Of a DNA stretch of 64,000 nt, positions 8,190-16,086 are shown piece after piece; the stretch's first letter is position 1, and each line of letters starts with the position of its first letter. A program made the translations under genes and the position numbers. This stretch comes from Gammaproteobacteria bacterium (GTDB lineage Bacteria; Pseudomonadota; Gammaproteobacteria; Burkholderiales; Rhodocyclaceae): contig JAHJPX010000004.1 of assembly GCA_018819515.1 (NCBI GenBank), positions 62,001 to 126,000 on the forward strand, given 5' to 3'. The notes below the pieces were generated by a model that saw only the letters and a program-made list of their open reading frames with translations, was not told where the DNA came from and did no database searches.

Positions 8190-9488
8190 GTGACAGCTTC
8201 AATCGCAACCAACCAGACGATCCTGGTCGTGGGCGGCGGCATCAGCGGCATGACTGCCGCGCTCGAGGCAGCCGAATGCGGTAAACAGGTCATCCTGGTC
8301 GAGAAGACCCCGACGCTCGGCGGCCGCACCGCCCAGCTCTATCGCTATTTCCCGAAGATGTGCCATCCGACCTGCGGACTGGAAATCAACCTGCGGCGCA
8401 TCAAGGGCAATCCGAACGTGAAGGTGATGACGATGACCGAGGTCACCGCCGTCGCCGGTGCTCGCGGCAACTACAACGTCACCCTCAAGGTGGCGCCGCG
8501 CTACGTCAATGAGAACTGCACGGCCTGCGGCGATTGCGGCAAAGCAGTAACGACTGAAGTGGCCGACGTGTTCAACTACGGCCAGGGCAAGACGGGCGCA
8601 AAGGTCAAGGCGGCCTACCTGCCGCACGTCATGGCCTACCCGCAGCGCTACGTGATCGATCCTTCGATCGTCGGCACGCCGGAGGGCGAAGCCGCGAAGA
8701 GCGCATGCAAGTACGGCGCCGTCGATCTCGGCATGAAGGAAGAGACGGTTCAGCTCAACGTCGGCGCCGTCGTCTGGGCCACCGGCTGGCGTCCCTTCGA
8801 CGCCAACAAGATCCAGCCTTATGGCTACGACCGTTACGCCAACGTGATCACCAGCGTCGAATTCGAGCGTCTGGCCGATCCGCACGGCCCGACCGGCGGC
8901 AAGATCCTGCGCCCCTCGGACGGCAAGGAGGCAAAGAACGTCGCCTTCATCCAGTGCGCCGGCTCGCGCGACGAGAACTACCTGCGCCACTGTTCGCGCA
9001 TCTGCTGCATGGCGACGCTGAAGCAAACGCAATATGTGCGTGAAGCCTTCGGCGACGAAGGCAAGTCGACGGTGTACTACATCGACATCCGCGCCATCGA
9101 CCGCTTCGAGGACTTCTACGCCAAGGTCTGGCAGGACAAGACGGTCAGCTTCGTCAAATCCAAGGTCGCGCGCATCGCCGAGAACGCCGCCAACGGCAAC
9201 CCGGTCCTGCACGGCGTCGACACCGAGGGCTACCACCGCTACGCTACCGAGCACGACCTGGTCGTGCTGGCCGTCGGCATGGAGCCTGAGGTCAAGGGTG
9301 TGAAATTGCCGGACGACATCGTGCTCGATTCATCGAGCTTCATCGAGGGCTCGAAGGATGGCGGCATGTTCGGTGCCGGCGCCGCTGCCAGCCCGCTCGA
9401 CGTGAACCGCGCGGTGCAGAGTGCCACCGCCGCCTCGCTGAAGGCCATTCAAGTGATCCACAAGTCTGCTTCGACGGAGGCCGCGTAA
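8190..9488 (+). CDS. qmoA: QmoA: HdrA-like flavoprotein of the Qmo complex
   Basis: A 432-residue FAD protein with an N-terminal dinucleotide-binding motif (ILVVGGGISGMTAALEA), the HdrA-type LVEKTPTLGGRTAQLYRYFPKMCHPTCGLEIN segment split by a flavin site, and a short cysteine group ENCTACGDCG. The start is the GTG at 8190, preceded by GGAGG at a spacing of six. Longer upstream starts lack an RBS. Qmo passes electrons between AprBA and the respiratory chain. In sulfur oxidisers it takes electrons from APS formation. qmoB follows after two bases. Confidence 0.92.
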   Translation: MTASIATNQTILVVGGGISGMTAALEAAECGKQVILVEKTPTLGGRTAQLYRYFPKMCHPTCGLEINLRRIKGNPNVKVMTMTEVTAVAGARGNYNVTLKVAPRYVNENCTACGDCGKAVTTEVADVFNYGQGKTGAKVKAAYLPHVMAYPQRYVIDPSIVGTPEGEAAKSACKYGAVDLGMKEETVQLNVGAVVWATGWRPFDANKIQPYGYDRYANVITSVEFERLADPHGPTGGKILRPSDGKEAKNVAFIQCAGSRDENYLRHCSRICCMATLKQTQYVREAFGDEGKSTVYYIDIRAIDRFEDFYAKVWQDKTVSFVKSKVARIAENAANGNPVLHGVDTEGYHRYATEHDLVVLAVGMEPEVKGVKLPDDIVLDSSSFIEGSKDGGMFGAGAAASPLDVNRAVQSATAASLKAIQVIHKSASTEAA

Positions 9489-9490
9489 CC

Positions 9491-11740
9491 ATGGCCGAGA
9501 ACAAATTCGCTGCCTACATCTGCTCCGGCTGCGGCATCGGCGACGTACTCGATGTCAAGGGCCTGGAAGGCACCGCCAAGAAGGACGGCAAGATGGCCGA
9601 GGTCAAGAGCCATCCCTTCCTGTGCAACGCCGAAGGCGTCCAACTGATCAAGGACGACATCGCCAACAACGGCGTCACCCACGTCTGCATCGCCGCCTGC
9701 TCGCGCCGCGCCAAGACCGAGGCGTTCAACTTCCCTGAGGTCGCCGTGTCGCGCGCCAACCTGCGCGAAGGCGTCATCTGGGTCATCGCCGAAGGTTCAG
9801 ACCACGACGAGATCCGCCAGGAAATGGCCGAGGACTACGTCCGCATGGGCTGCGCCGAGGTCAAGAAGATGGCCCTGCCCGACGGCAATCTCAAGGAATC
9901 CTCCAGCAAGCGCATCCTGGTCGTCGGCGGCGGCATCTCCGGCATGACCGCGGCGCTCGCGGCTGCCGATGCCGGCTATGAAGTCGTGATCGTCGAGAAG
10001 ACCGGCGAGCTTGGTGGTTTCGCGAGGAATCTCGTCAAGCGCGTGCCCTTCAGCGGTCCCTACGCCGAGCCGCAAGCAACCGGCGTTGAGGACATGGCCG
10101 CAAAGATCGGCGCCAACTCGCGCATCACGGTGCATCTGAATTCGACCCTCGCCGAAACCGCGGGCGCGCCCGGCCGCTTCAAAGCCAAGATCGCCCAGGA
10201 ATCCGGCGCCATCACCGAAGAACTCGTCGGCGCCATCGTCCAGGCCACCGGCTTCACGCCCTACGACGTCAACAAGCTCACCGAGCTCGGCGGCGGCCAG
10301 GACAACGTGGTCGACCAGGCCGGTCTCGAAGCCCTGGCGAAGTCGGCCAACGGCGGCGTCATCAAGCGCGCCGACGGCAAGGAAGTGAAGAGCGTGGTCT
10401 TCGTGCAGTGTGCCGGCCAGCGCGGCTCAGGCGGCAACGGCAACGGTCATCATCTCGAGTATTGCTCCGGCCACTGCTGCGCCACCAGCATCAAGCAGGC
10501 GATGTACTTCAAGGACGCCAATCCGGATGTCGACACCGTCGTCATGTACTCGGACCTGCGCGTTCCCGGCATGGGCGAGGACTTCTATCGCAGCGCCCAG
10601 CAGAAGGGCGTGATCTTCACCAAGAGCAAGGTCAACAAGGTCGCCGGCGGCGGTTCATGCAAGGTCGATTTCAAGGATCTGATCCTCGATGAGGACACCT
10701 CGGTCGATGCCGATCTGGTCGTACTGGCCACCGGTCAGGTACCGAACGCCGGCGTCAATCTCGACAAATGGACGGAGATCGTGACGCTGGCCGATGGCGG
10801 CGACGCAGCGGCCAAGGCCCAGACGATCGAAATGAAGAAGGGCTCGGTCCTGAACCTGGAATATCGCCAGGGCCCGGACATGCCGCAGTTCAAGTACGGC
10901 TTCGCCGACTCGCACTTCATCTGCTTCCCCTACGAAACGCGCCGTACCGGCATCTACGCCGCCGGCCCGGTGCGTCGGCCGATGGACATGCTGCAGGCCC
11001 AGGAAGACGCCACCGGCGCCGCTCTGAAGGCAATCCAGGCGGTCGAGAACGTCGAGAAGGGCCGCGCCGCGCATCCGCGCGCCGGCGACCTCTCCTTCCC
11101 GAAGGCCCGCCTCGAAGGCTGCACGCAGTGCAAGCGCTGCACGGTGGAATGCCCGTTCGGCGCCATCGACGAAGACGAGAAGCGCTTCCCGGTCTTCAAC
11201 GAGGAACGCTGCCGCCGCTGCGGTACCTGCATGGGTGCCTGTCCGGTGCGCGTGATCTCCTTCGAGAACTACTCCTGCGACACCGTCGGCAGCCAAATCA
11301 AGGCGGTCAACGTACCCGACGAATTCGAGGAAAAGCCGCGCATCCTGCTGCTCGCCTGCGAAAACGACGCCTACCCGGCGCTCGACATGGCCGGCCTGCA
11401 ACGCCTGACCTACTCGGCCTACGTCCGCGCCATTCCGGTGCGCTGCCTCGGCTCGGTCAACACCATCTGGATCACCGACTCGCTCAACTCCGGCTACGAC
11501 GGCGTGATGATGATGGGCTGCAAGCATGGCGACGACTACCAGTGCCACTTCGTCAAGGGCTCCGAACTCGCCGGCTACCGCATGAGCAAGATCGGCGACA
11601 CCCTGAAGCAGATGGGCCTGGAGGAAGAGCGCGTGATTACGCATGAGGTGGCGATCACCGACCACGAGCGCGTCGCCAAGCTCATCAACGACTACGTCGC
11701 GCAAATCCAAGAGATCGGCCTGTCGCCGATGAAATTCTGA
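9491..11740 (+). CDS. qmoB: QmoB: HdrA/MvhD-like flavoprotein of the Qmo complex
   Basis: A 749-residue protein. The N-terminal part carries CSGCGIGD and other cysteines. A second flavin-binding region begins at about residue 140 (RILVVGGGISGMTAALAAADAGYE). After residue 530 come two [4Fe-4S] motifs (CTQCKRCTVECPFG and CRRCGTCMGACPV), followed by an MvhD-like C-terminal domain with CKHGDDYQCHF. This matches QmoB rather than plain HdrA. It is paired with qmoA and precedes hdrC-hdrB, so all four should form one electron-transfer complex for AprBA. Confidence 0.92.
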   Translation: MAENKFAAYICSGCGIGDVLDVKGLEGTAKKDGKMAEVKSHPFLCNAEGVQLIKDDIANNGVTHVCIAACSRRAKTEAFNFPEVAVSRANLREGVIWVIAEGSDHDEIRQEMAEDYVRMGCAEVKKMALPDGNLKESSSKRILVVGGGISGMTAALAAADAGYEVVIVEKTGELGGFARNLVKRVPFSGPYAEPQATGVEDMAAKIGANSRITVHLNSTLAETAGAPGRFKAKIAQESGAITEELVGAIVQATGFTPYDVNKLTELGGGQDNVVDQAGLEALAKSANGGVIKRADGKEVKSVVFVQCAGQRGSGGNGNGHHLEYCSGHCCATSIKQAMYFKDANPDVDTVVMYSDLRVPGMGEDFYRSAQQKGVIFTKSKVNKVAGGGSCKVDFKDLILDEDTSVDADLVVLATGQVPNAGVNLDKWTEIVTLADGGDAAAKAQTIEMKKGSVLNLEYRQGPDMPQFKYGFADSHFICFPYETRRTGIYAAGPVRRPMDMLQAQEDATGAALKAIQAVENVEKGRAAHPRAGDLSFPKARLEGCTQCKRCTVECPFGAIDEDEKRFPVFNEERCRRCGTCMGACPVRVISFENYSCDTVGSQIKAVNVPDEFEEKPRILLLACENDAYPALDMAGLQRLTYSAYVRAIPVRCLGSVNTIWITDSLNSGYDGVMMMGCKHGDDYQCHFVKGSELAGYRMSKIGDTLKQMGLEEERVITHEVAITDHERVAKLINDYVAQIQEIGLSPMKF

Positions 11741-11751
11741 GGATGGGAACC

Positions 11752-12372
11752 ATGAGCGATCTCAACACTCAAGCCGTGGCGCGCTACAAGAACAACTTCC
11801 TCAAGGAAGTCGAAGAGCGCGTCGAGGATGGCCACTGGGTCAAGATGTGCATGCAGTGCGGCGTCTGTGCCGGCTCCTGCCCGCTGGGCCCGGCCTGGCA
11901 GCATTCACCGCAGAAAATCTTCATGATGATCCGCGCCGGCAAGCGCGAGGAAGTCCTGGGTTCCGATTCGATGTGGATGTGCACCTCCTGCTACAACTGC
12001 ATCGTCCGCTGCCCGCGCAAGCTGCCGATCACCCACATCATGCACGGTCTGGCCAACTACGCACACCGCCTGGACTTGGCGCCCAAGGGTCAGCCGACGC
12101 GCGAAATCGCCAGGCTGTTCTGGGACAACCTGGTCAAGACCGGCCGCGTCAACGAACTCAAGTTCTCGCTGGCCATGTACTTCAAGGACGGCTTTGCCCA
12201 AGGCATCAAGAACGCCATGGCCATGCAGGGCATCGGCCTCGGCCTGATGAAGGCCAAGCGCCTAAACCCGATGGAAATCGTCGGCGGCCACAAGTGCAAG
12301 GACATCCCCGGCATCCACAAGATGGTCGCCAAGGCGCGCGAAATCGAAGATCGCCGCCGCGGTCTGGCCTGA
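11752..12372 (+). CDS. hdrC: HdrC-like iron-sulfur subunit (in place of the soluble part of QmoC)
   Basis: A 206-residue protein with two classical [4Fe-4S] motifs, CMQCGVCAGSCPLG and CTSCYNCIVRCPR, and no membrane segments. QmoC is a fusion of an HdrC-like and a cytochrome-b-like part; here only the soluble HdrC part exists as a separate gene. I prefer the ATG at 11752 (MSDLNTQ) because GAGG at 11739-11742 is nine bases upstream. The ATG at 11743 overlaps that RBS. It lies in an operon with qmoAB and hdrB. Confidence 0.88.
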   Translation: MSDLNTQAVARYKNNFLKEVEERVEDGHWVKMCMQCGVCAGSCPLGPAWQHSPQKIFMMIRAGKREEVLGSDSMWMCTSCYNCIVRCPRKLPITHIMHGLANYAHRLDLAPKGQPTREIARLFWDNLVKTGRVNELKFSLAMYFKDGFAQGIKNAMAMQGIGLGLMKAKRLNPMEIVGGHKCKDIPGIHKMVAKAREIEDRRRGLA

Positions 12373-12386
12373 CAGGAGTCTGACGA

Positions 12387-13286
12387 ATGGCTAAGAAGCA
12401 ATACGCGTTCTACCCCGGCTGCTCTTCCCAGAAGGGTGCCTCGGCGGCGAACTTCCTCACCTCGATGAACGTGATGACCGAGAAGCTGGACATCCAGCTC
12501 AACGAGATTCCCGACTGGAACTGCTGCGGCGCTTCCATCGGCTACGGCGAAGGCGGTGAACTGCCGCGTCTGGTCATCAACGCCCGCAACCTGGCGATCG
12601 CCGAGAAGGAACTGCCCGGCCAGGACATGGTGTCGGGCTGCCCGGCCTGCTGGCTGGCCACGCGCGAAACGCATGAGCGCCTCGCCGAGCACAGCAGCCT
12701 GCTGGCCGAAACCAACGAAGCGCTCAAGGAAGCCGGCCTGAACCTGAACAACACGGTACGCGCCCGCCACATGACCGAGGTGCTGATCGAGGACATCGGC
12801 TGGGACGCCATGAAGGCGCCGGTCGTCAAGCCGCTCGACGGCCTGAAGATCGCCGGTTACGTCGGCTGCCAGACCAACCGCCCGTTCGGCATCGCCGGCG
12901 AGTCGTTCGAGAACCCGAAGTACCTCGACAAGATGATCGAGACCGTCGGCGCCGAGCCGATGGCGAAGTACGAACAGAAGGTCACCTGCTGCGGCGGCGC
13001 CCTCGCCTTCTCGGAACCCGAGAAGTCGCAGAAGCAGATTCGCGACATCGTCGAGTCCGCCTACGACAGCGGGGCCGACATGATCGTCACGCCCTGCCAG
13101 TTGTGCCAGGCCAACGTCGAGATCTATCAGTCGGAAATCAACAAGAAGCACGGCACCAAGTTCAAGATGCCCGTGGTGTACTACACGCAGTTGATGTCGA
13201 TCGCCTACGGCGGCTCGGCAGCCGACGCGGGCCTCAACGGCCAACTGATCAAGGCGGACAAGCTGGAAAAAATCGCCGGAAAATAA
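12387..13286 (+). CDS. hdrB: HdrB-like subunit with two CCG domains
   Basis: A 299-residue protein carrying two complete CCG motifs: YPGC, NWNCCGAS-type CC and SGCPAC in the first half, then GYVGCQ, VTCCGG and TPCQLC in the second. In HdrB such motifs bind the non-cubane [4Fe-4S] clusters that act on disulfides. Genes hdrCB replacing qmoC are known from some sulfate reducers and sulfur oxidisers. The RBS AGGAG precedes the start, 14 bases after hdrC. It is the last gene of the qmo operon and is followed by a strong terminator. Confidence 0.9.
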   Translation: MAKKQYAFYPGCSSQKGASAANFLTSMNVMTEKLDIQLNEIPDWNCCGASIGYGEGGELPRLVINARNLAIAEKELPGQDMVSGCPACWLATRETHERLAEHSSLLAETNEALKEAGLNLNNTVRARHMTEVLIEDIGWDAMKAPVVKPLDGLKIAGYVGCQTNRPFGIAGESFENPKYLDKMIETVGAEPMAKYEQKVTCCGGALAFSEPEKSQKQIRDIVESAYDSGADMIVTPCQLCQANVEIYQSEINKKHGTKFKMPVVYYTQLMSIAYGGSAADAGLNGQLIKADKLEKIAGK

Positions 13287-13310
13287 GCAGGCAGTCGCTC
13301 AGGGAAGCGG

Positions 13311-13340
13311 ACGGCCGGGGCAACCCGGCCGTTTGCTTTT
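13311..13340 (+). terminator. Rho-independent terminator of the qmoAB-hdrCB operon
   Basis: Nine-base perfect stem ACGGCCGGG / CCCGGCCGT with loop GCAA, followed by TTGCTTTT. It starts 25 bases after the hdrB stop. Confidence 0.88.
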
Positions 13341-13364
13341 GGCGTATCGCCACGGCTGACTTTT
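13341..13364 (-). repeat. 24-base dispersed repeat, copy 2 (intergenic)
   Basis: 23 of 24 match to the core on the minus strand. It directly abuts the T tract of the hdrB terminator. Confidence 0.85.
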
Positions 13365-13491
13365 CCTGCTACACCCCAATCGCCGATAGCCGGCGACTTC
13401 CCCCCTTATTCCGGCTAACTACTACTTTCGATGTAGGAATAATGCCACCCGTCGGCCGTCGTGGCCAAAAAAGTACTGCTGGGGGGCAAGT

Positions 13492-14265
13492 TTGCGGCTG
13501 TCGACGATTTTCTGGCTCGTGCTCGCTCCGGCACTGCTGCCGGCCGGCGTTTCCGCGCGCGAACCCGAACTGCATCGTCCGCCGCCGCTTGAATCCGCGC
13601 CGCAGGACAAGTACGGCGATCTGGTGCGGCTGGGCTACGCCATCGTCACCGACACGCCGAACAAGGCCTCCCGCTACAGCGGCAACAAGCTGTCCTGCAG
13701 CAACTGCCACCTCGATGCAGGCCGCAAGCCAAACGCCGCGCCCTACTGGGCCGCCTTCGTCGCCTATCCGTCCTGGCGCAGCAAGACCGACCGCGTCGAT
13801 ACGTTCGACGAACGCGTCCAGCAGTGCTTCCGCTACTCGCTCGACGGCATTCCCCCCGCCTTCGGCTCGATCGAGCTGACCGCCATCGCCGCGTATGCGC
13901 ACTTCCTCGCGCGCGGCCTTGCGGTCGGCACCGAGACGCGCGGGCGCGGCTTCCCGCTGATCGGCAAGACCGGGCTGGATCCGAACCGCGACCGCGGCCG
14001 GGTCGTCTATCGTGAGCACTGCCAGGTCTGCCATGGCGAAGACGGCGGCGGCCAGACCGGCATCCCGCCGCTGTGGGGCTTCGGCAGCTACAACAAGGGC
14101 GCCGGCATGGCCAACGTCGAAACGGCGGCCTCCTTCATCAAGGCCAACATGCCGCTGGGCAAACCCGTCCTCACCGACCAGCAGGCACTCGACGTCGCCG
14201 CCTACATGAACGCCCAGTTGCGTCCGCCCGATCCGCGTCACGGCCTCCTGAGCATTTTCAGATGA
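13492..14265 (+). CDS. Dihaem cytochrome c, TsdA-like thiosulfate dehydrogenase family
   Basis: A 257-residue secreted protein: signal peptide (about residues 1-22), first haem motif CSNCH (69-73), second CQVCH (177-181). The block RVQQCFRYSLDGIPP places Cys112 where TsdA has its unusual cysteine haem ligand, and the surrounding YWAAFVAYPSW and AYAHFLARG segments are TsdA-like. TsdA couples two thiosulfates to tetrathionate in the periplasm. The start is a TTG at 13492 after GGGGGG; no in-frame ATG gives a better signal peptide. Its stop overlaps the sulP start (ATGA). It could also be a related SoxA-like cytochrome of unknown substrate. Confidence 0.78.
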   Translation: MRLSTIFWLVLAPALLPAGVSAREPELHRPPPLESAPQDKYGDLVRLGYAIVTDTPNKASRYSGNKLSCSNCHLDAGRKPNAAPYWAAFVAYPSWRSKTDRVDTFDERVQQCFRYSLDGIPPAFGSIELTAIAAYAHFLARGLAVGTETRGRGFPLIGKTGLDPNRDRGRVVYREHCQVCHGEDGGGQTGIPPLWGFGSYNKGAGMANVETAASFIKANMPLGKPVLTDQQALDVAAYMNAQLRPPDPRHGLLSIFR

Positions 14266-15524
14266 ACAGCGCGGAGCCGCGCCGGCTCGACGCCCTGCTG
14301 GCCGCCTGCCGCAGCGACTGCGTGCCCGGCCTGCTGGCCGCGCTATTGACGCTGCCGCAGGCCATCGCGCTGGCGACGCTGGCCGGCATGCCCGTCGAGC
14401 ATGGCCTCTACCTCTCGCTGCTGCCGGCGCTCGCCGCGACCCTAATCGGCAATTCGCGCGTCGCCCTGTCCGGACCGAACACCGCCACCAGCATCCTGCT
14501 CTACGCCTCTGCGGCGACCTTCGCCACGCCGGGCAGCGATGCCTATGTCAACCAGGTGCTGCTCATCACCTTCTTCGCCGCCGCCTTCCAGTTCGGCTTC
14601 TATTTCCTGCGCGTCGGCCGGCTGTTCCTCGACCTGCCGCTGTCGGTCACGCAAGGCATCATCGCCGGCACCGGCGCGCTGATCCTCTCGCAGCAGGTCG
14701 GGCCGCTGCTCGGCGTGGTCATCAACGGCCAGGGGCCGATCGAATCGCTCGGCCAGGCGCTGGCCTTCGACGCCAAGAACACCTGGCCGCTCGCCGTCGG
14801 CGCCGTTGCCGTCGCTGCCGGCCTGTGGGCGAAAGCCCATCGCCTCGGCCGCTATCACCTGCTGATCGCGCTCGCCACCGGCTGGCTGGCCGCCGACTTC
14901 TGCGACCTGCTGGTCGGCAGCGCCACCACCGCCTTCGAGCGCCTTGGCCGCATGAATCTCTCCTTCGACTTCTTCAGCCGGCCGCGAGCCAACTGGACCG
15001 AACTGGTCGCCCTGTTCGCCGCAGTCAGCGACGGCCTCGCGGTCGCCGCCGTCGGCTCCCTGCAGGTGGCGATCATGTCCCGCACCACCTCGGTCATGAT
15101 CGGCGAACGCCTGCACGTCAATCGCGACATCCTCGGCCAGGCGGCCATGAACCTGATCGCCGCCTTCACCTCCGGGCTCGCCGGCGCCACCAGCTTCAAC
15201 CGCACGCTGGCCAACATCGAGACGGGCGCGCGCGGCCGCACGGCGGGCGTCATCGGTGTCGTCGTCCTCGGCATCGCCCTCTGCGTCGCCCAGTCCTTAC
15301 TGGCGCGAATTCCGCTCGCCGCCGTCGCCGGGGTGCTGGTGCTGGTCGGCCTCTCGCTTTTGGGCGCCCTGAAAACGATCGACCGCAAGCATCCGCGCCG
15401 CGCGGTCGAGATGCTCGTCACCGTCGCCGCGGCCATCTTCCTCGGCCTCTTCTACGCAGTACTGGTCGGCGCCTGCCTGACGCTCTATCATCGGGCACTG
15501 GATCGTGACGAGTCCGACGACTAG
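14262..15524 (+). CDS. SulP-family anion transporter without STAS domain
   Basis: A 420-residue inner-membrane protein with about ten hydrophobic segments and the SulP N-terminal signature (LLTLPQAIALATLAGMPVEHGLYLSLLPAL, NSRVALSGPNTATSILLY). Usual SulP proteins are 500-600 residues with a C-terminal STAS domain, which is missing here. Translation is coupled to the cytochrome gene by an ATGA overlap. That context suggests sulfate or another sulfur oxyanion as substrate, but the substrate cannot be read from sequence. The last 98 coding bases are duplicated at 17611-17708. Confidence 0.85.
   Translation: MNSAEPRRLDALLAACRSDCVPGLLAALLTLPQAIALATLAGMPVEHGLYLSLLPALAATLIGNSRVALSGPNTATSILLYASAATFATPGSDAYVNQVLLITFFAAAFQFGFYFLRVGRLFLDLPLSVTQGIIAGTGALILSQQVGPLLGVVINGQGPIESLGQALAFDAKNTWPLAVGAVAVAAGLWAKAHRLGRYHLLIALATGWLAADFCDLLVGSATTAFERLGRMNLSFDFFSRPRANWTELVALFAAVSDGLAVAAVGSLQVAIMSRTTSVMIGERLHVNRDILGQAAMNLIAAFTSGLAGATSFNRTLANIETGARGRTAGVIGVVVLGIALCVAQSLLARIPLAAVAGVLVLVGLSLLGALKTIDRKHPRRAVEMLVTVAAAIFLGLFYAVLVGACLTLYHRALDRDESDD
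15413..15510 (+). repeat. Direct repeat, left copy (3' end of sulP)
   Basis: 98 bases identical, apart from one mismatch at 15503, to 17611-17708. Together the copies bracket the two-gene insert 15525-17610. Confidence 0.92.
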
Positions 15525-15688
15525 CGATACAGAACGCCGTTGCCCAGCCCGCACCTTCATTCTCGCTCTGCCCGGGACACGAGTGTCACTTCCTGGTAAC
15601 ACCGCGACCAGTCCGGCCAAAGCGGATAAATTGATGCCGTTATCGTTCCGCCACCGGAATGTGGCACAGGTCAACAAATGAACCGGGG

Positions 15689-16072
15689 ATGAAAATCAGT
15701 AGCCGAAGCCAAGCAATGGAAACGTTCAATGCTGCCTGGTTGCCCCTGGCCTGTTCATTCCTGATAGCCGCCTGTGGTGGCGGCAGCTCGGGAAGCGGGG
15801 ATTCATCCCTGGGCGATCCCTCCGACCCGCCGGCTACCGGTACCGCCATCCTTGAGTGGGATGCCGTCGTCGCGACCAATCTGGCCGGCTATCGCATCCA
15901 CTACGGAACCTCCCCGGGGTCATACCAACAGGTGGTGAGCACCGGAAGCTCCACCTCCCATACGCTGAACGGGCTCAACAGCGGAACCCGCTACTATTTC
16001 TCGGTCACTGCCGTCGACACTTCGGGTGCCGAAAGCGGCTATTCGAATGAAGTCTCCAAGGACGTTCCCTGA
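15689..16072 (+). CDS. Small lipoprotein with one fibronectin type III domain
   Basis: A 127-residue protein from the ATG at 15689. A signal peptide ends in the lipobox LIAAC, followed by a glycine/serine linker (GGGSSGSG) and one fibronectin type III domain (WDAVVATNLAGYRIHYG to YYFSVTAVDTSGAESGYSNEV). It should be anchored to the cell envelope by a lipid. It lies 14 bases before the beta-helix protein and inside the segment flanked by the sulP duplication. Such domains mediate binding to sugars or proteins. The start could also be the ATG at 15716, which shortens only the n-region. Confidence 0.75.
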   Translation: MKISSRSQAMETFNAAWLPLACSFLIAACGGGSSGSGDSSLGDPSDPPATGTAILEWDAVVATNLAGYRIHYGTSPGSYQQVVSTGSSTSHTLNGLNSGTRYYFSVTAVDTSGAESGYSNEVSKDVP

Positions 16073-16086
16073 GCGGCCGCAAAGTC

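Noticed and set aside
13436..13462. Possible third ECF promoter (GGAATAA followed by CGTCGT) upstream of the tsdA-like gene
   Set aside because: The spacing is 14 rather than 15 and the second element matches only four of six bases. GGAATAA also occurs nearby on the other strand, so I treat it as unproven.
13103..13879. Long plus-strand frame running through the hdrB end and the tsdA-like gene start
   Set aside because: Crosses a strong terminator and has no coherent domain; out-of-frame shadow of two genes.
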